17,292 nt of DNA. Origin: an uncultured Prevotellaceae bacterium (GTDB lineage: Bacteria > Bacteroidota > Bacteroidia > Bacteroidales > Bacteroidaceae). Numbering within the stretch: the first letter of the stretch is position 1; the number at the start of each line of letters is the position of its first letter. The stretch lies in contig CAMJIA010000031.1 of assembly GCA_946405695.1 (NCBI GenBank), positions 1 through 17,292 on the forward strand, in the 5' to 3' direction. The translations under genes were made by a program, and so were the position numbers. The notes below the pieces were generated by a model, which saw only the letters and a program-made list of their open reading frames with translations, was not told the origin of the DNA and did not search any database. Below are positions 1 to 6,445 of this stretch, one piece after another.

Positions 1-442
1 AGCCGCGGGCCTCGAAGGTGTTTCGGATACCTCCGTTGGGGAATGATGAGGCGTCCGGCTCCTGCTGTACCAACAGCTTGCCAGAGAACTTCTCTATCAT
101 ACCACCCTTGCCGTCGTGTTCTACAAAGGCGTCGTGCTTCTCGGCCGTACCTTCTGTCAGGGGTTGGAACCAGTGGGTATAGTGTGTCACGCCCATCTCC
201 AGTGCCCACTGTTTCATACCAGCAGCTACAGCATCGGCTATCGAACGGTCCAGACGGGCACCGTTATCCATCACGTCAATCATCTTGTCGTAGACGTTCT
301 TCGGCAGATAACGATACATCTTCTCCTTGTTAAATACGTATTTGCCGAAATACTCCGACGGACGCTCTGAGGGCGCCTTTACGTCGAGGGCACGTTTCTT
401 GAACGCCTCTTCTACTACCTGAAATCTTAAATTGTTTGCCAT
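1..442 (-). CDS. glnN: Glutamine synthetase type III, N-terminal part (cut by window edge)
   Basis: ATP-dependent condensation of ammonia with glutamate to glutamine in the cytoplasm; GSIII is the large (about 730 residue) form common in Bacteroidetes. Only the first 147 residues lie in the window, read from the ATG at 442-440. Recognisable GSIII stretches are [17 protein letters not shown] (about residues 22-38), [20 protein letters not shown] (about 84-103) and [12 protein letters not shown] at the cut edge. The catalytic domain lies outside the window. The start codon directly follows the aguB stop (TAA at 445-443) with no spacer, so the two are almost surely co-transcribed and translationally coupled. 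Family assignment is by remembered similarity and is strong. Confidence 0.93.
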   Translation of the reverse strand, partial: MANNLRFQVVEEAFKKRALDVKAPSERPSEYFGKYVFNKEKMYRYLPKNVYDKMIDVMDNGARLDRSIADAVAAGMKQWALEMGVTHYTHWFQPLTEGTAEKHDAFVEHDGKGGMIEKFSGKLLVQQEPDASSFPNGGIRNTFEARG

Positions 443-1297
443 TTAGTCTATATAGCGTTTAGTAATGTCTGTATAATTTTCTATGCGGCGATCTCTAAGG
501 AATGGCCACCAGCGGCGTACCTGTTCTGAGCGCTGCATGTCCACCTCTATAATCTTGGCGACCTCCTCATTGATAGGAGCTTCGTAGAGCTGTTCACCCT
601 GCGGACCGGCAACGAACGATGTACCCCAAAAAGGTACACCATCTTCTGTGCCACAACGGTTGACTGTGACTACGGGAATACCGTTGGCCACAGCATGACC
701 GCGTTGAACGGTTTGCCATGCCATGCGCTGACGTTCTTGTTCCTGTGGCGTGTCGTTGGGATCGTAGCCAATGGCAGTGGGGTAGATGAGCAACTCTGCA
801 CCCTGCAGTGCCATTAGTCGAGCAGCCTCAGGATACCACTGGTCCCAACATACAAGCACGCCCAACTTGCCTACAGAGGTCTCGATAGGTTTGAAACCCA
901 GGTCACCCGGTGTGAAGTAGAACTTCTCATAGTATCCAGGGTCGTCGGGAATGTGCATCTTACGGTATTTGCCCGCAATAGTGCCATCCTTTTCTAGCAC
1001 TACTGCTGTGTTGTGATACAGGCCTGTGGCACGACGTTCAAACAGCGAAGTGACGATAACCACCTGCAACTCCTTAGCCAGTTGGCCAAAGAACTGGGTT
1101 GACGGACCAGGAATGCTTTCTGCCAGGTCGAAGAGGTTGACGTCCTCCTCCTTGCAGAAATACAGCGAGTTGTGCAGTTCCTGCAAGACAATGAGTTCTG
1201 CACCCTCTTGTGCCAGTTGACGAATCTTTGTAGCCAAGTGACACTTGTTGGTTTCCACGTCTGCCACGTTGTGCTGTTGTATGATTCCAATCTTCAT
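443..1297 (-). CDS. aguB: N-carbamoylputrescine amidase
   Basis: Nitrilase-superfamily enzyme of 284 residues that hydrolyses N-carbamoylputrescine to putrescine, CO2 and ammonia, the last step of the agmatine route. The Glu-Lys-Cys triad is visible: Glu40 in VLQELHN, Lys113 in YRKMHIPDD and Cys150 in VCWDQWYPEAAR. Length is normal for the family. The open frame runs back to 1552, but the first 85 residues would overlap aguA and show no nitrilase features, whereas MKIGIIQQHN is the typical family start and lies just behind a promoter. A TACCTTTG -7 box is at 1332-1325, giving a leader of about 27 bases. Directly downstream is glutamine synthetase III. Confidence 0.95.
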   Translation of the reverse strand: MKIGIIQQHNVADVETNKCHLATKIRQLAQEGAELIVLQELHNSLYFCKEEDVNLFDLAESIPGPSTQFFGQLAKELQVVIVTSLFERRATGLYHNTAVVLEKDGTIAGKYRKMHIPDDPGYYEKFYFTPGDLGFKPIETSVGKLGVLVCWDQWYPEAARLMALQGAELLIYPTAIGYDPNDTPQEQERQRMAWQTVQRGHAVANGIPVVTVNRCGTEDGVPFWGTSFVAGPQGEQLYEAPINEEVAKIIEVDMQRSEQVRRWWPFLRDRRIENYTDITKRYID

Positions 1298-1324
1298 GGG
1301 TCTTGTTTTTTTGTTAAAACGGTG

Positions 1325-1356
1325 CAAAGGTACAAAATAAAATTTAAAGTGAGAAA
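1325..1356 (-). promoter_or_regulatory. Bacteroidetes promoter for aguB-glnN
   Basis: Read on the minus strand, TTTC (1356-1353), a 20-base spacer, then TACCTTTG (1332-1325), followed by CACC. It matches the TTTG-N19..21-TAnnTTTG consensus except for one base in the -33 box. It lies in the 94-base gap between aguA and aguB, so aguB-glnN can be transcribed independently of aguA. Confidence 0.75.
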
Positions 1357-1391
1357 ATCTCGTGCTATTTCTAGCTGATTTTTTTGCTGCT

Positions 1392-2330
1392 TCAGTAATA
1401 CTGCATTGTACAGCAGTGCAATGAGCCGTGTTGCTTGATGACGGCACGACAGTCAATGCCAACAATCTCTCGATCTGGAAATGCCTGCCCAACAACACGC
1501 ATGGCCTCTTCGTCCAGATCGGGTTGATTGTAGGTAGGCACCAGTACGGCACCGTTCACTACCAGATAGTTAGCGTACGTTGCTGGCAGACGGTCGCCAT
1601 CGTCGAAGATAGGACGGGGGAGAGGTAGTTTCAGCAGACGATAGGGCTTGCCTTCCAATGTCCGAAGACCTTTCAGCTCCTCTTCCATGAGTGCCAAGTC
1701 TGGATGGTCTTTATCGCCTCCCGTATATAATAAGGTGTCATTGGGGCAGATTCTAACCAGTGTGTCGATGTGACCGTCGGTATCGTCACCAATCAACGAG
1801 CCGTGTTGCAGCCAGACGATGCGCTCAGCGCCCAACCACTCCCTCAGACGCTCCTCAATCTCCTGCTTGGTCAGAGGTTGATTACGATGGGGTGCCATCA
1901 AACAGCACTCCGTAGTAAATATGCTACCCTTTCCGTCGCTCTCTATAGAACCTCCTTCCAGCACAAAGTCCAAGTGGTCTTCGTACTTGCCTTTAACAAG
2001 CCCTTGCTCGTAGAGGTGCTTGTTTATCTGATTGTCCAATGTGGCCTCAAATTTCTCACCCCATCCGTTGAAGCAGAAGTCCAGAAGGAGCACGGATTCT
2101 TCGGATTCAACGGATATAAACCCATGGTCTCTTGCCCACGTGTCGTTATGGGGAATTTTGTCTACGACAAGTAATGGCTCCCGCTTGCTAATTTCACGGG
2201 CCATCTCTTCATAGACTGTGGTGATTTCAGGTAGGATAGGAGCCCAGTCAGTATCCTCGTGTGGCCATGTCAGTTGTACCATGCTTTGGTGCTCCCATTC
2301 GGCCAACATGCGTCGTTTTTGCTTTTTCAT
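1392..2330 (-). CDS. aguA: Agmatine deiminase (agmatine iminohydrolase)
   Basis: Guanidine-group-modifying enzyme of 312 residues that converts agmatine to N-carbamoylputrescine and ammonia. Conserved elements: WPHEDTDW (22-29), NDTWARDHG (62-70), EGGSIESDG (125-133), DDTDGHID with His187, and the C-terminal catalytic motif HGSLHCC with nucleophile Cys306. Slightly shorter than plant and Pseudomonas homologues but normal for Bacteroidetes. Upstream of aguB on the same strand, giving a two-step agmatine to putrescine pathway. The ATG at 2330 is only 4 bases past a TACTTTTG box, so the mRNA would be leaderless; the in-frame ATG at 2309 (MLAEWEHQS) is the alternative and also fits the usual family N-terminus. 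Confidence 0.94.
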   Translation of the reverse strand: MKKQKRRMLAEWEHQSMVQLTWPHEDTDWAPILPEITTVYEEMAREISKREPLLVVDKIPHNDTWARDHGFISVESEESVLLLDFCFNGWGEKFEATLDNQINKHLYEQGLVKGKYEDHLDFVLEGGSIESDGKGSIFTTECCLMAPHRNQPLTKQEIEERLREWLGAERIVWLQHGSLIGDDTDGHIDTLVRICPNDTLLYTGGDKDHPDLALMEEELKGLRTLEGKPYRLLKLPLPRPIFDDGDRLPATYANYLVVNGAVLVPTYNQPDLDEEAMRVVGQAFPDREIVGIDCRAVIKQHGSLHCCTMQYY

Positions 2331-2334
2331 GGTG

Positions 2335-2342
2335 CAAAAGTA
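2335..2342 (-). promoter_or_regulatory. -7 box for aguA, immediately before the start codon
   Basis: Minus-strand TACTTTTG followed by CACC and the ATG at 2330. No good -33 TTTG lies 19-21 bases upstream; that position falls inside the 7-bp tandem array. If used, transcription would begin at or next to the start codon. Confidence 0.6.
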
Positions 2343-2348
2343 TAAAAT

Positions 2349-2383
2349 AATTGTGAATTATGCATTATGAATTATGAATTATT
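2349..2383. repeat. 7-bp tandem array (5 units) between divergent promoters
   Basis: Five phased 7-bp units of consensus AATTATG (2349-2355, 2356-2362, 2363-2369, 2370-2376, 2377-2383) with one or two differences in some units. The array fills the space between the divergent -7 boxes of aguA (2335-2342) and the ABC gene (2387-2394), at the place where the -33 boxes of both would fall. The 11-mer TGCATTATGAA in it recurs inverted in the pyrK-pyrD gap (10960-10970). Confidence 0.8.
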
Positions 2384-2386
2384 TAT

Positions 2387-2394
2387 TACCTTTG
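2387..2394 (+). promoter_or_regulatory. -7 box for the shortened ABC ATPase gene
   Basis: TACCTTTG followed by CACC; the ATG at 2404 is 9 bases further on, implying a very short leader. No TTTG -33 box; the position is occupied by the AATTATG array. Confidence 0.6.
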
Positions 2395-2403
2395 CACCTG
2401 ATT

Positions 2404-2859
2404 ATGATGTTAGAACTGCACAACGTAACCATTGGAGAAACCATCAAGGGACTATCTGCTACCCTCGATGAGGGTCAGCTTATAGGTCTGCAGGGTAGGG
2501 GAAAGACCACCTTGCTGAGGGCTGTTGTGGGACTGATACCTATTGATGGTGGACATATCTGTATCGACGGCGAAGTGTTGACGCCTGAGTCTGCGCCCTA
2601 TTTCCGTCGCTATATGGCCTATGTACCCCAGCGTTTGTCAGTTCCTGAGGGGTACGACAAGGTTCCTACTGACTATGTCCAACTGGTGCAACGTGCTGTC
2701 GATTCTGGTAAGCAGCTGTTGGTGGTTGATGAACCCGCAGAGGCCCTCACTGAAGAGAAACAGTTGGCCGTTGGTCGTATGTTGATAGAGGTAGTTCAGC
2801 AGGGACGTAGCGTACTGACTGTCCTGAATCCATTGAACGATAATTATATCCAGCTATGA
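2404..2859 (+). CDS. Shortened ABC-type ATP-binding protein
   Basis: Protein of 151 residues resembling an ABC ATPase with its middle missing. Walker A is intact (GLQGRGKT, 28-35), a Q-loop follows (YVPQ, Gln76) and Walker B is present (LLVVDEP, 105-111, Glu110). The LSGGQ signature and most of the helical domain, normally between Q-loop and Walker B, are absent, and the switch His after the last strand is replaced (SVLTVLNP, Asn142). Complete ABC ATPases have about 200-230 residues. The frame is open from 2374, but the promoter at 2387-2394 points to ATG 2404 or 2407. Its stop overlaps the next start (ATGA). It could be a decaying transporter ATPase or a repurposed nucleotide-binding protein; ATPase activity is doubtful. 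Confidence 0.75.
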   Translation: MMLELHNVTIGETIKGLSATLDEGQLIGLQGRGKTTLLRAVVGLIPIDGGHICIDGEVLTPESAPYFRRYMAYVPQRLSVPEGYDKVPTDYVQLVQRAVDSGKQLLVVDEPAEALTEEKQLAVGRMLIEVVQQGRSVLTVLNPLNDNYIQL

Positions 2860-3089
2860 AAATCTTTTTAGTTCTTGTCGTTGTGGCATTCATTGCGTGG
2901 AAAGGCTACTTTGCCGTGCGTAGAGCCGTGAGGAGCTACAAGAAAGACCGCGAGGAACATGATTCTTTGCGCGAATACCTGGTGGCTAATGGTGCCACTA
3001 CGTTTCAGTCGCTCTGGCCCTTCTATCGTCATGCTCTGCAACGTGCCTTTAAGATAAAAAAGCAGTCTTTTTTCAAAAAAATCTGGTAA
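2856..3089 (+). CDS. Small membrane protein, possible remnant of an ABC permease
   Basis: Protein of 77 residues: one hydrophobic N-terminal segment (about residues 2-19) followed by a basic, soluble tail. It overlaps the preceding ABC gene by four bases (ATGA), so the pair is one unit. The stretch LREYLVANGATTFQSLWPF (about 38-56) and the following HALQRAF resemble the cytoplasmic coupling loop of FetB/UPF0014-type permeases, where a GAT motif precedes a basic helix; the rest of such a permease is missing. That similarity is from memory and weak. The alternative is an unrelated single-pass protein. The stop codon lies inside a terminator hairpin. Confidence 0.6.
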   Translation: MKIFLVLVVVAFIAWKGYFAVRRAVRSYKKDREEHDSLREYLVANGATTFQSLWPFYRHALQRAFKIKKQSFFKKIW

Positions 3090-3116
3090 CTCTTATGGTG
3101 GTTGCCATTTTTTTTT
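3084..3116 (+). terminator. Intrinsic terminator of the ABC/membrane-protein unit
   Basis: Stem TGGTAAC / GTTGCCA (7 bp, one T-G pair; 3084-3090 with 3101-3107), 10-base loop, then nine T (3108-3116). It includes the stop codon of the membrane-protein gene, and the purF-like -7 box starts two bases after the T-tract. Confidence 0.75.
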
Positions 3117-3117
3117 G

Positions 3118-3125
3118 TAATTTTG
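3118..3125 (+). promoter_or_regulatory. -7 box for the purF-like gene
   Basis: TAATTTTG directly after the T-tract of the upstream terminator; leader of 44 bases to the ATG at 3170. The leader carries AAAAGGTA twice (3134-3141, 3154-3161). No convincing -33 box. Confidence 0.6.
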
Positions 3126-3169
3126 CAGCCCATAAAAGGTATTATTGACACACAAAAGGTAAAAACATT

Positions 3170-4645
3170 ATGGGTGGCTTCTTTGGCACAATCTCTACAA
3201 AGGACTGCGTAAACGACTTGTTTTACGGGACTGACTACAACTCGCACTTAGGTACAAAACGCGCCGGACTGGTGACATTCGACGAAGAAAGCGGCTTCCA
3301 CCGCAGTATCCACTCGTTGGAGCGCCAGTATTTCCGTTCTCGCTTCGAAGATGAACTCGACTCGTTCAAGGGACATCAGGGGTTGGGTGTCATCAGCGAC
3401 ACTGATCCGCAGCCTATCATCGTAAACTCCCACCTGGGGCGCTATGCGGTAGTCACCGTTGCCAAAATCAATAACCAGCGCGAGATTGCCGAGGAACTGC
3501 TGAAACAGCGCATGCACTTCAGCGAGATGTCTGCCAATAACATCAATCAGACCGAGCTTGTCGCCCTGCTCATCAATATGGGTAATACGTTCGTGGAGGG
3601 TATTAACAAAGTGTACCAAAAGATTGAGGGCTCTTGCTCGATGCTGATTCTTACAGAAGATGGCATCATTGCAGCTCGAGACTTCTTGGGACGTACCCCT
3701 ATTGTAATAGGTAGGAAAGAGATACACCGTCTGTCGCCTATTGGTACAGACGAGTTCATCCAGTCCTTTGCTGTCACCAGCGAGACCACCAGTTTCCCCA
3801 ACCTTGACTATAAGGTCTTGCGTGACCTGGGACCTGGTGAGATTGTTAAATTGAAGGCCGATGGCGTCGAGGTGCTCCAGAAACCACTCACCCGCTGTCA
3901 GATATGTTCTTTCCTATGGGTTTATTATGGTTTCCCTGCCAGTGACTATCAAGGCATCAATACAGAGTATGTTCGCGAGAAGAACGGTCGTCTGCTGGGC
4001 GAGAAAGACCCTGTTGAGGCCGATATCGTCTGTGGTATTCCCGATTCTGGTGTAGGTATGGCGTTGGGGTACTCTGAAGGTAAGAAGATTCCTTACAAGC
4101 GTGCCGTGCTGAAGTATACACCTACGTGGCCTCGTTCGTTTACCCCTGGCAATCAGGTGCGTCGCGACCTTGTGGCGAAGATGAAACTCATTCCCAACCC
4201 TGCTATTTTGAAAGACCAGCGCATCGTCTTCTGTGACGACTCCATTGTACGTGGTACGCAGTTGCGCGACAATGTGCGCACCTTCTTCGACAATGGTGCC
4301 AAGGAGGTTCATGTGCGCATCTCTTGTCCGCCATTGGTCTATGGCTGTCCTTTCATCGGTTTCACTTCCTCGAAAAGCGATCTGGAACTCATTACTCGTC
4401 GTATTATTCGTGACTTTGAGGGCGACGACAAGAAGAAACTGACGGAGTATGCCAAGACGGGTACGCCAGAGTATGAGCGTATGGTCAAGGAGATAGCTCG
4501 TCGCTTGGGACTGACCTCGCTGAAGTTTGCCACTATCGAAGACCTTATTGACTCTATCGGACTTCCGAAAGATCAGGTTTGTACGCATTGTTTTGATGGT
4601 ACTAGCTACTGCCACGAGAAGGACAATGAGAAGTGGTTTACATAA
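3170..4645 (+). CDS. Amidophosphoribosyltransferase-like protein without glutaminase nucleophile
   Basis: Protein of 491 residues with the PurF layout: N-terminal Ntn glutaminase-like domain (about 1-230) and C-terminal phosphoribosyltransferase domain (about 280-420). The PRPP loop is intact (FCDDSIVRGTQ, 354-364), as are GIPDSGVG (about 289-296) and a Cys-containing tail (VCTHCFDG). PurF normally starts Met-Cys-Gly, the Cys being the glutaminase nucleophile after Met removal; here the start is MGGFFG with Gly at that position. The usual RYST and NGN glutaminase motifs also cannot be found. The same MGGFFG form is remembered from other Bacteroidales beside a normal PurF, so this is probably a conserved paralogue, not a mutation. 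It could use free ammonia, receive it from a partner, or do something else with PRPP. Confidence 0.88.
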   Translation: MGGFFGTISTKDCVNDLFYGTDYNSHLGTKRAGLVTFDEESGFHRSIHSLERQYFRSRFEDELDSFKGHQGLGVISDTDPQPIIVNSHLGRYAVVTVAKINNQREIAEELLKQRMHFSEMSANNINQTELVALLINMGNTFVEGINKVYQKIEGSCSMLILTEDGIIAARDFLGRTPIVIGRKEIHRLSPIGTDEFIQSFAVTSETTSFPNLDYKVLRDLGPGEIVKLKADGVEVLQKPLTRCQICSFLWVYYGFPASDYQGINTEYVREKNGRLLGEKDPVEADIVCGIPDSGVGMALGYSEGKKIPYKRAVLKYTPTWPRSFTPGNQVRRDLVAKMKLIPNPAILKDQRIVFCDDSIVRGTQLRDNVRTFFDNGAKEVHVRISCPPLVYGCPFIGFTSSKSDLELITRRIIRDFEGDDKKKLTEYAKTGTPEYERMVKEIARRLGLTSLKFATIEDLIDSIGLPKDQVCTHCFDGTSYCHEKDNEKWFT

Positions 4646-4683
4646 AATGTAATAATCTGAAAATTAAAAAATGTAAAAATAGT

Positions 4684-4713
4684 AAGGCGGATTCTTGTAG
4701 TTCGCCTTTTTTT
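4684..4713 (+). terminator. Intrinsic terminator of the purF-like gene
   Basis: Stem AAGGCGGA / TTCGCCTT (8 bp with one G-T pair; 4684-4691 with 4701-4708), 9-base loop, T-tract 4707-4713. Two bases later the -7 box of the next gene begins. Confidence 0.85.
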
Positions 4714-4715
4714 CG

Positions 4716-4723
4716 TACCTTTG
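4716..4723 (+). promoter_or_regulatory. -7 box for the Nif3-family gene
   Basis: TACCTTTG followed by CAC, 24 bases before the GTG start at 4748. The -33 region would lie inside the loop of the upstream terminator; no TTTG is seen there. Confidence 0.7.
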
Positions 4724-4747
4724 CACTTTCAAAACGTAATAAGAAGC

Positions 4748-5533
4748 GTGAAAATACGACAAGTGCTCAGCGCCCTTGAACAGTTCGCGCCTCTGCCCTT
4801 GCAGGAAAGTTGGGATAATGCTGGCTTGCAACTGGGACTGACAGAGGCGGATGTTTCAGGGGCATTATTGTGTCTGGACGTCAACGAACAGATTGTCGAT
4901 GAGGCCATCAGCAAGGGCTGTAACCTCATCGTTAGTCATCATCCGTTGTTGTTCCGTGGCTTGAAGCAGATCAGCGGTGTAGACTATGTTCAGCGTTGCG
5001 TCATCAAGGCCTTGAAGAACGATATTGTCATCGTCTCTATGCATACCAATATGGATAATGCTCAGGGTGGTGTCAACTGGAAGATTGCCGAGCGGCTGGG
5101 ACTGCAGCAGTGTCAGTTCTTTGCTCAGAAGCAGGTGGGCGACATCGAGGCTGGCAGTGGTGTCGTTGGTCTCTTGCCACAGCCGATGGCTGCTGATGAC
5201 TTTATCCTCATGGTGAAAAGACAGTTTGGCGTGGAGTGCGCATTGTGTAACGAACTGTTGCGACGCCCTATCCATAAGGTGGCACTCTGTGGTGGTGCTG
5301 GTGACTTCCTGTTGCCTGATGCCATCAGTCTTGGTGCTGATGCCTTTATTACTGGCGAAATGCATTATCACCAGTATTTTGGCTACGAACAGCGCATTCA
5401 GATATGTGTCATAGGTCATTATCAATCGGAGCAGTTTACCAGCGAGATTTTCCGTGACATCATTAATAAGGAATGCCCTGATGTGCGTACAGAGATAGCA
5501 GAAACGTACACGAATCCTATTCTGTATATCTAG
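4748..5533 (+). CDS. Nif3-like dinuclear metal centre protein (YbgI/DUF34 family)
   Basis: Protein of 261 residues of the Nif3 family, ring-forming proteins with a two-metal site; some have been linked to GTP cyclohydrolase I type activity or metal handling, and the role is not settled. Expected metal ligands are all in place: His64 and His65 (SHHPLLFRG), Asp103 after His99 (MHTNMD), His224 and Glu228 (GHYQSE). Start chosen as GTG 4748 (MKIRQVLSALEQF), which matches the family N-terminus; the frame is open further upstream, but only through the promoter box. Length is like E. coli YbgI, without the insert seen in longer homologues. It probably shares a transcript with the zinc-ribbon gene 60 bases downstream, a pairing remembered from other Bacteroidetes. 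Confidence 0.92.
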   Translation: MKIRQVLSALEQFAPLPLQESWDNAGLQLGLTEADVSGALLCLDVNEQIVDEAISKGCNLIVSHHPLLFRGLKQISGVDYVQRCVIKALKNDIVIVSMHTNMDNAQGGVNWKIAERLGLQQCQFFAQKQVGDIEAGSGVVGLLPQPMAADDFILMVKRQFGVECALCNELLRRPIHKVALCGGAGDFLLPDAISLGADAFITGEMHYHQYFGYEQRIQICVIGHYQSEQFTSEIFRDIINKECPDVRTEIAETYTNPILYI

Positions 5534-5581
5534 TCGAAAAATCGTAATATCGAAACATCGAAATATCGTAATAACGAAAAA
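5534..5581. repeat. 8-bp tandem array (6 units) between the Nif3 and zinc-ribbon genes
   Basis: Six exactly phased 8-bp units of consensus TCGWAAWA, starting at 5534, 5542, 5550, 5558, 5566 and 5574 (the last with A for the first T). The CG dinucleotide recurs every 8 bases without a slip. The array begins at the base after the Nif3 stop and ends 12 bases before the next ATG, so it fills nearly the whole intergenic gap. Confidence 0.9.
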
Positions 5582-5593
5582 AATAAGAAAACA

Positions 5594-6442
5594 ATGGCAA
5601 AGAAAGATCCCACAGACCTGTCAGTAGAAGAGCGTCTGAAGACCCTCTATCAGCTGCAGACCACGCTCTCTGAGATTGACGAGAAGCGTGCCCTCAGAGG
5701 TGAGCTGCCTCTGGAAGTAGAAGACCTGGAAGACGAGATTGCTGGTCTCACCACCCGCATCGAGAAAATCCAGAACGACATTGACGAGTACCAGCGTGCC
5801 GTAGCCCAGAAGAAGGGTGAGATTGAGACCGCCAAGGCTAGCGTAGAGCGCTACAAGTCTCAGTTGAACGACGTGAAGAACAACCGTGAGTACGACACAC
5901 TGTCGAAAGAAATCGAGTTCCAGTCACTGGAAATCGAGCTCTGCAACAAGAAAATCAAGGAGGCCACCTTCAAGATTGAAGAGAAGAAGGCTGAGCTGGA
6001 GCAGAATCAGGCAGTCATCGATGACCGTCGTCAGGCACTCGATATGAAGAAGGCTGAGCTTGACGAGATTATGGAAGAAACCCGTGCCGAGGAGGAGAAG
6101 CTGAAGGAGAAGGTCAAGGAGCTGGAGATTAAGATTGAGCCCCGTCTGCTCACCTCGTTCAAGCGCATCCGCAAGAATGCCCGCAACGGTCTGGGTATTG
6201 TTTATGTGCAGCGTGATGCCTGCGGTGGTTGCTTCAATAAGATTCCACCCCAGCGTCAGCTCGACATCAAGATGCACAAGAAGGTTATCGTCTGCGAGTA
6301 CTGCGGTCGTATACTTATTGACCCAGAACTGGCTGGCGTAAAGATTGCTGCACCTGGTGCTGAGGAGAAAAAGCCTCGCAAACGCGCCATTCGCAAGACT
6401 GTCAAGAAGGACGAGGACATCGTTCCTGAGGCAGAGGCATAA
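5594..6442 (+). CDS. Coiled-coil protein with C4 zinc ribbon
   Basis: Protein of 282 residues. A long charged coiled coil (about residues 10-185) precedes a zinc ribbon with Cys210, Cys213, Cys234 and Cys237 (CGGC and CEYC), then a basic Lys/Arg tail (about 255-275) and an acidic end. This is the layout of the CT398-like family often annotated as C4-type zinc ribbon domain protein, thought to bind nucleic acid or act as a scaffold; exact function is unknown. It lies 60 bases after the Nif3-family gene with only the 8-bp array between, so an operon is likely. It converges on the phosphatase gene with three bases between stop codons. Confidence 0.88.
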   Translation: MAKKDPTDLSVEERLKTLYQLQTTLSEIDEKRALRGELPLEVEDLEDEIAGLTTRIEKIQNDIDEYQRAVAQKKGEIETAKASVERYKSQLNDVKNNREYDTLSKEIEFQSLEIELCNKKIKEATFKIEEKKAELEQNQAVIDDRRQALDMKKAELDEIMEETRAEEEKLKEKVKELEIKIEPRLLTSFKRIRKNARNGLGIVYVQRDACGGCFNKIPPQRQLDIKMHKKVIVCEYCGRILIDPELAGVKIAAPGAEEKKPRKRAIRKTVKKDEDIVPEAEA

Positions 6443-6445
6443 GCC

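Noticed and set aside
1298..1552. 85-residue N-terminal extension of aguB
   Set aside because: It overlaps the aguA 3' end and the aguB promoter and has no nitrilase features; the family start is at 1297.
3914..4615. 233-residue minus-strand open frame opposite the purF-like gene
   Set aside because: Shadow of a strongly recognised gene; no start signals and no recognisable domain.
4721..4747. TTG start for the Nif3-family protein
   Set aside because: The TTG is part of the promoter box TACCTTTG; GTG 4748 gives the expected N-terminus.
5534..5581. CRISPR array
   Set aside because: Units are only 8 bp with no spacers; the other arrays (7 and 9 bp) likewise. They are plain short tandem repeats.
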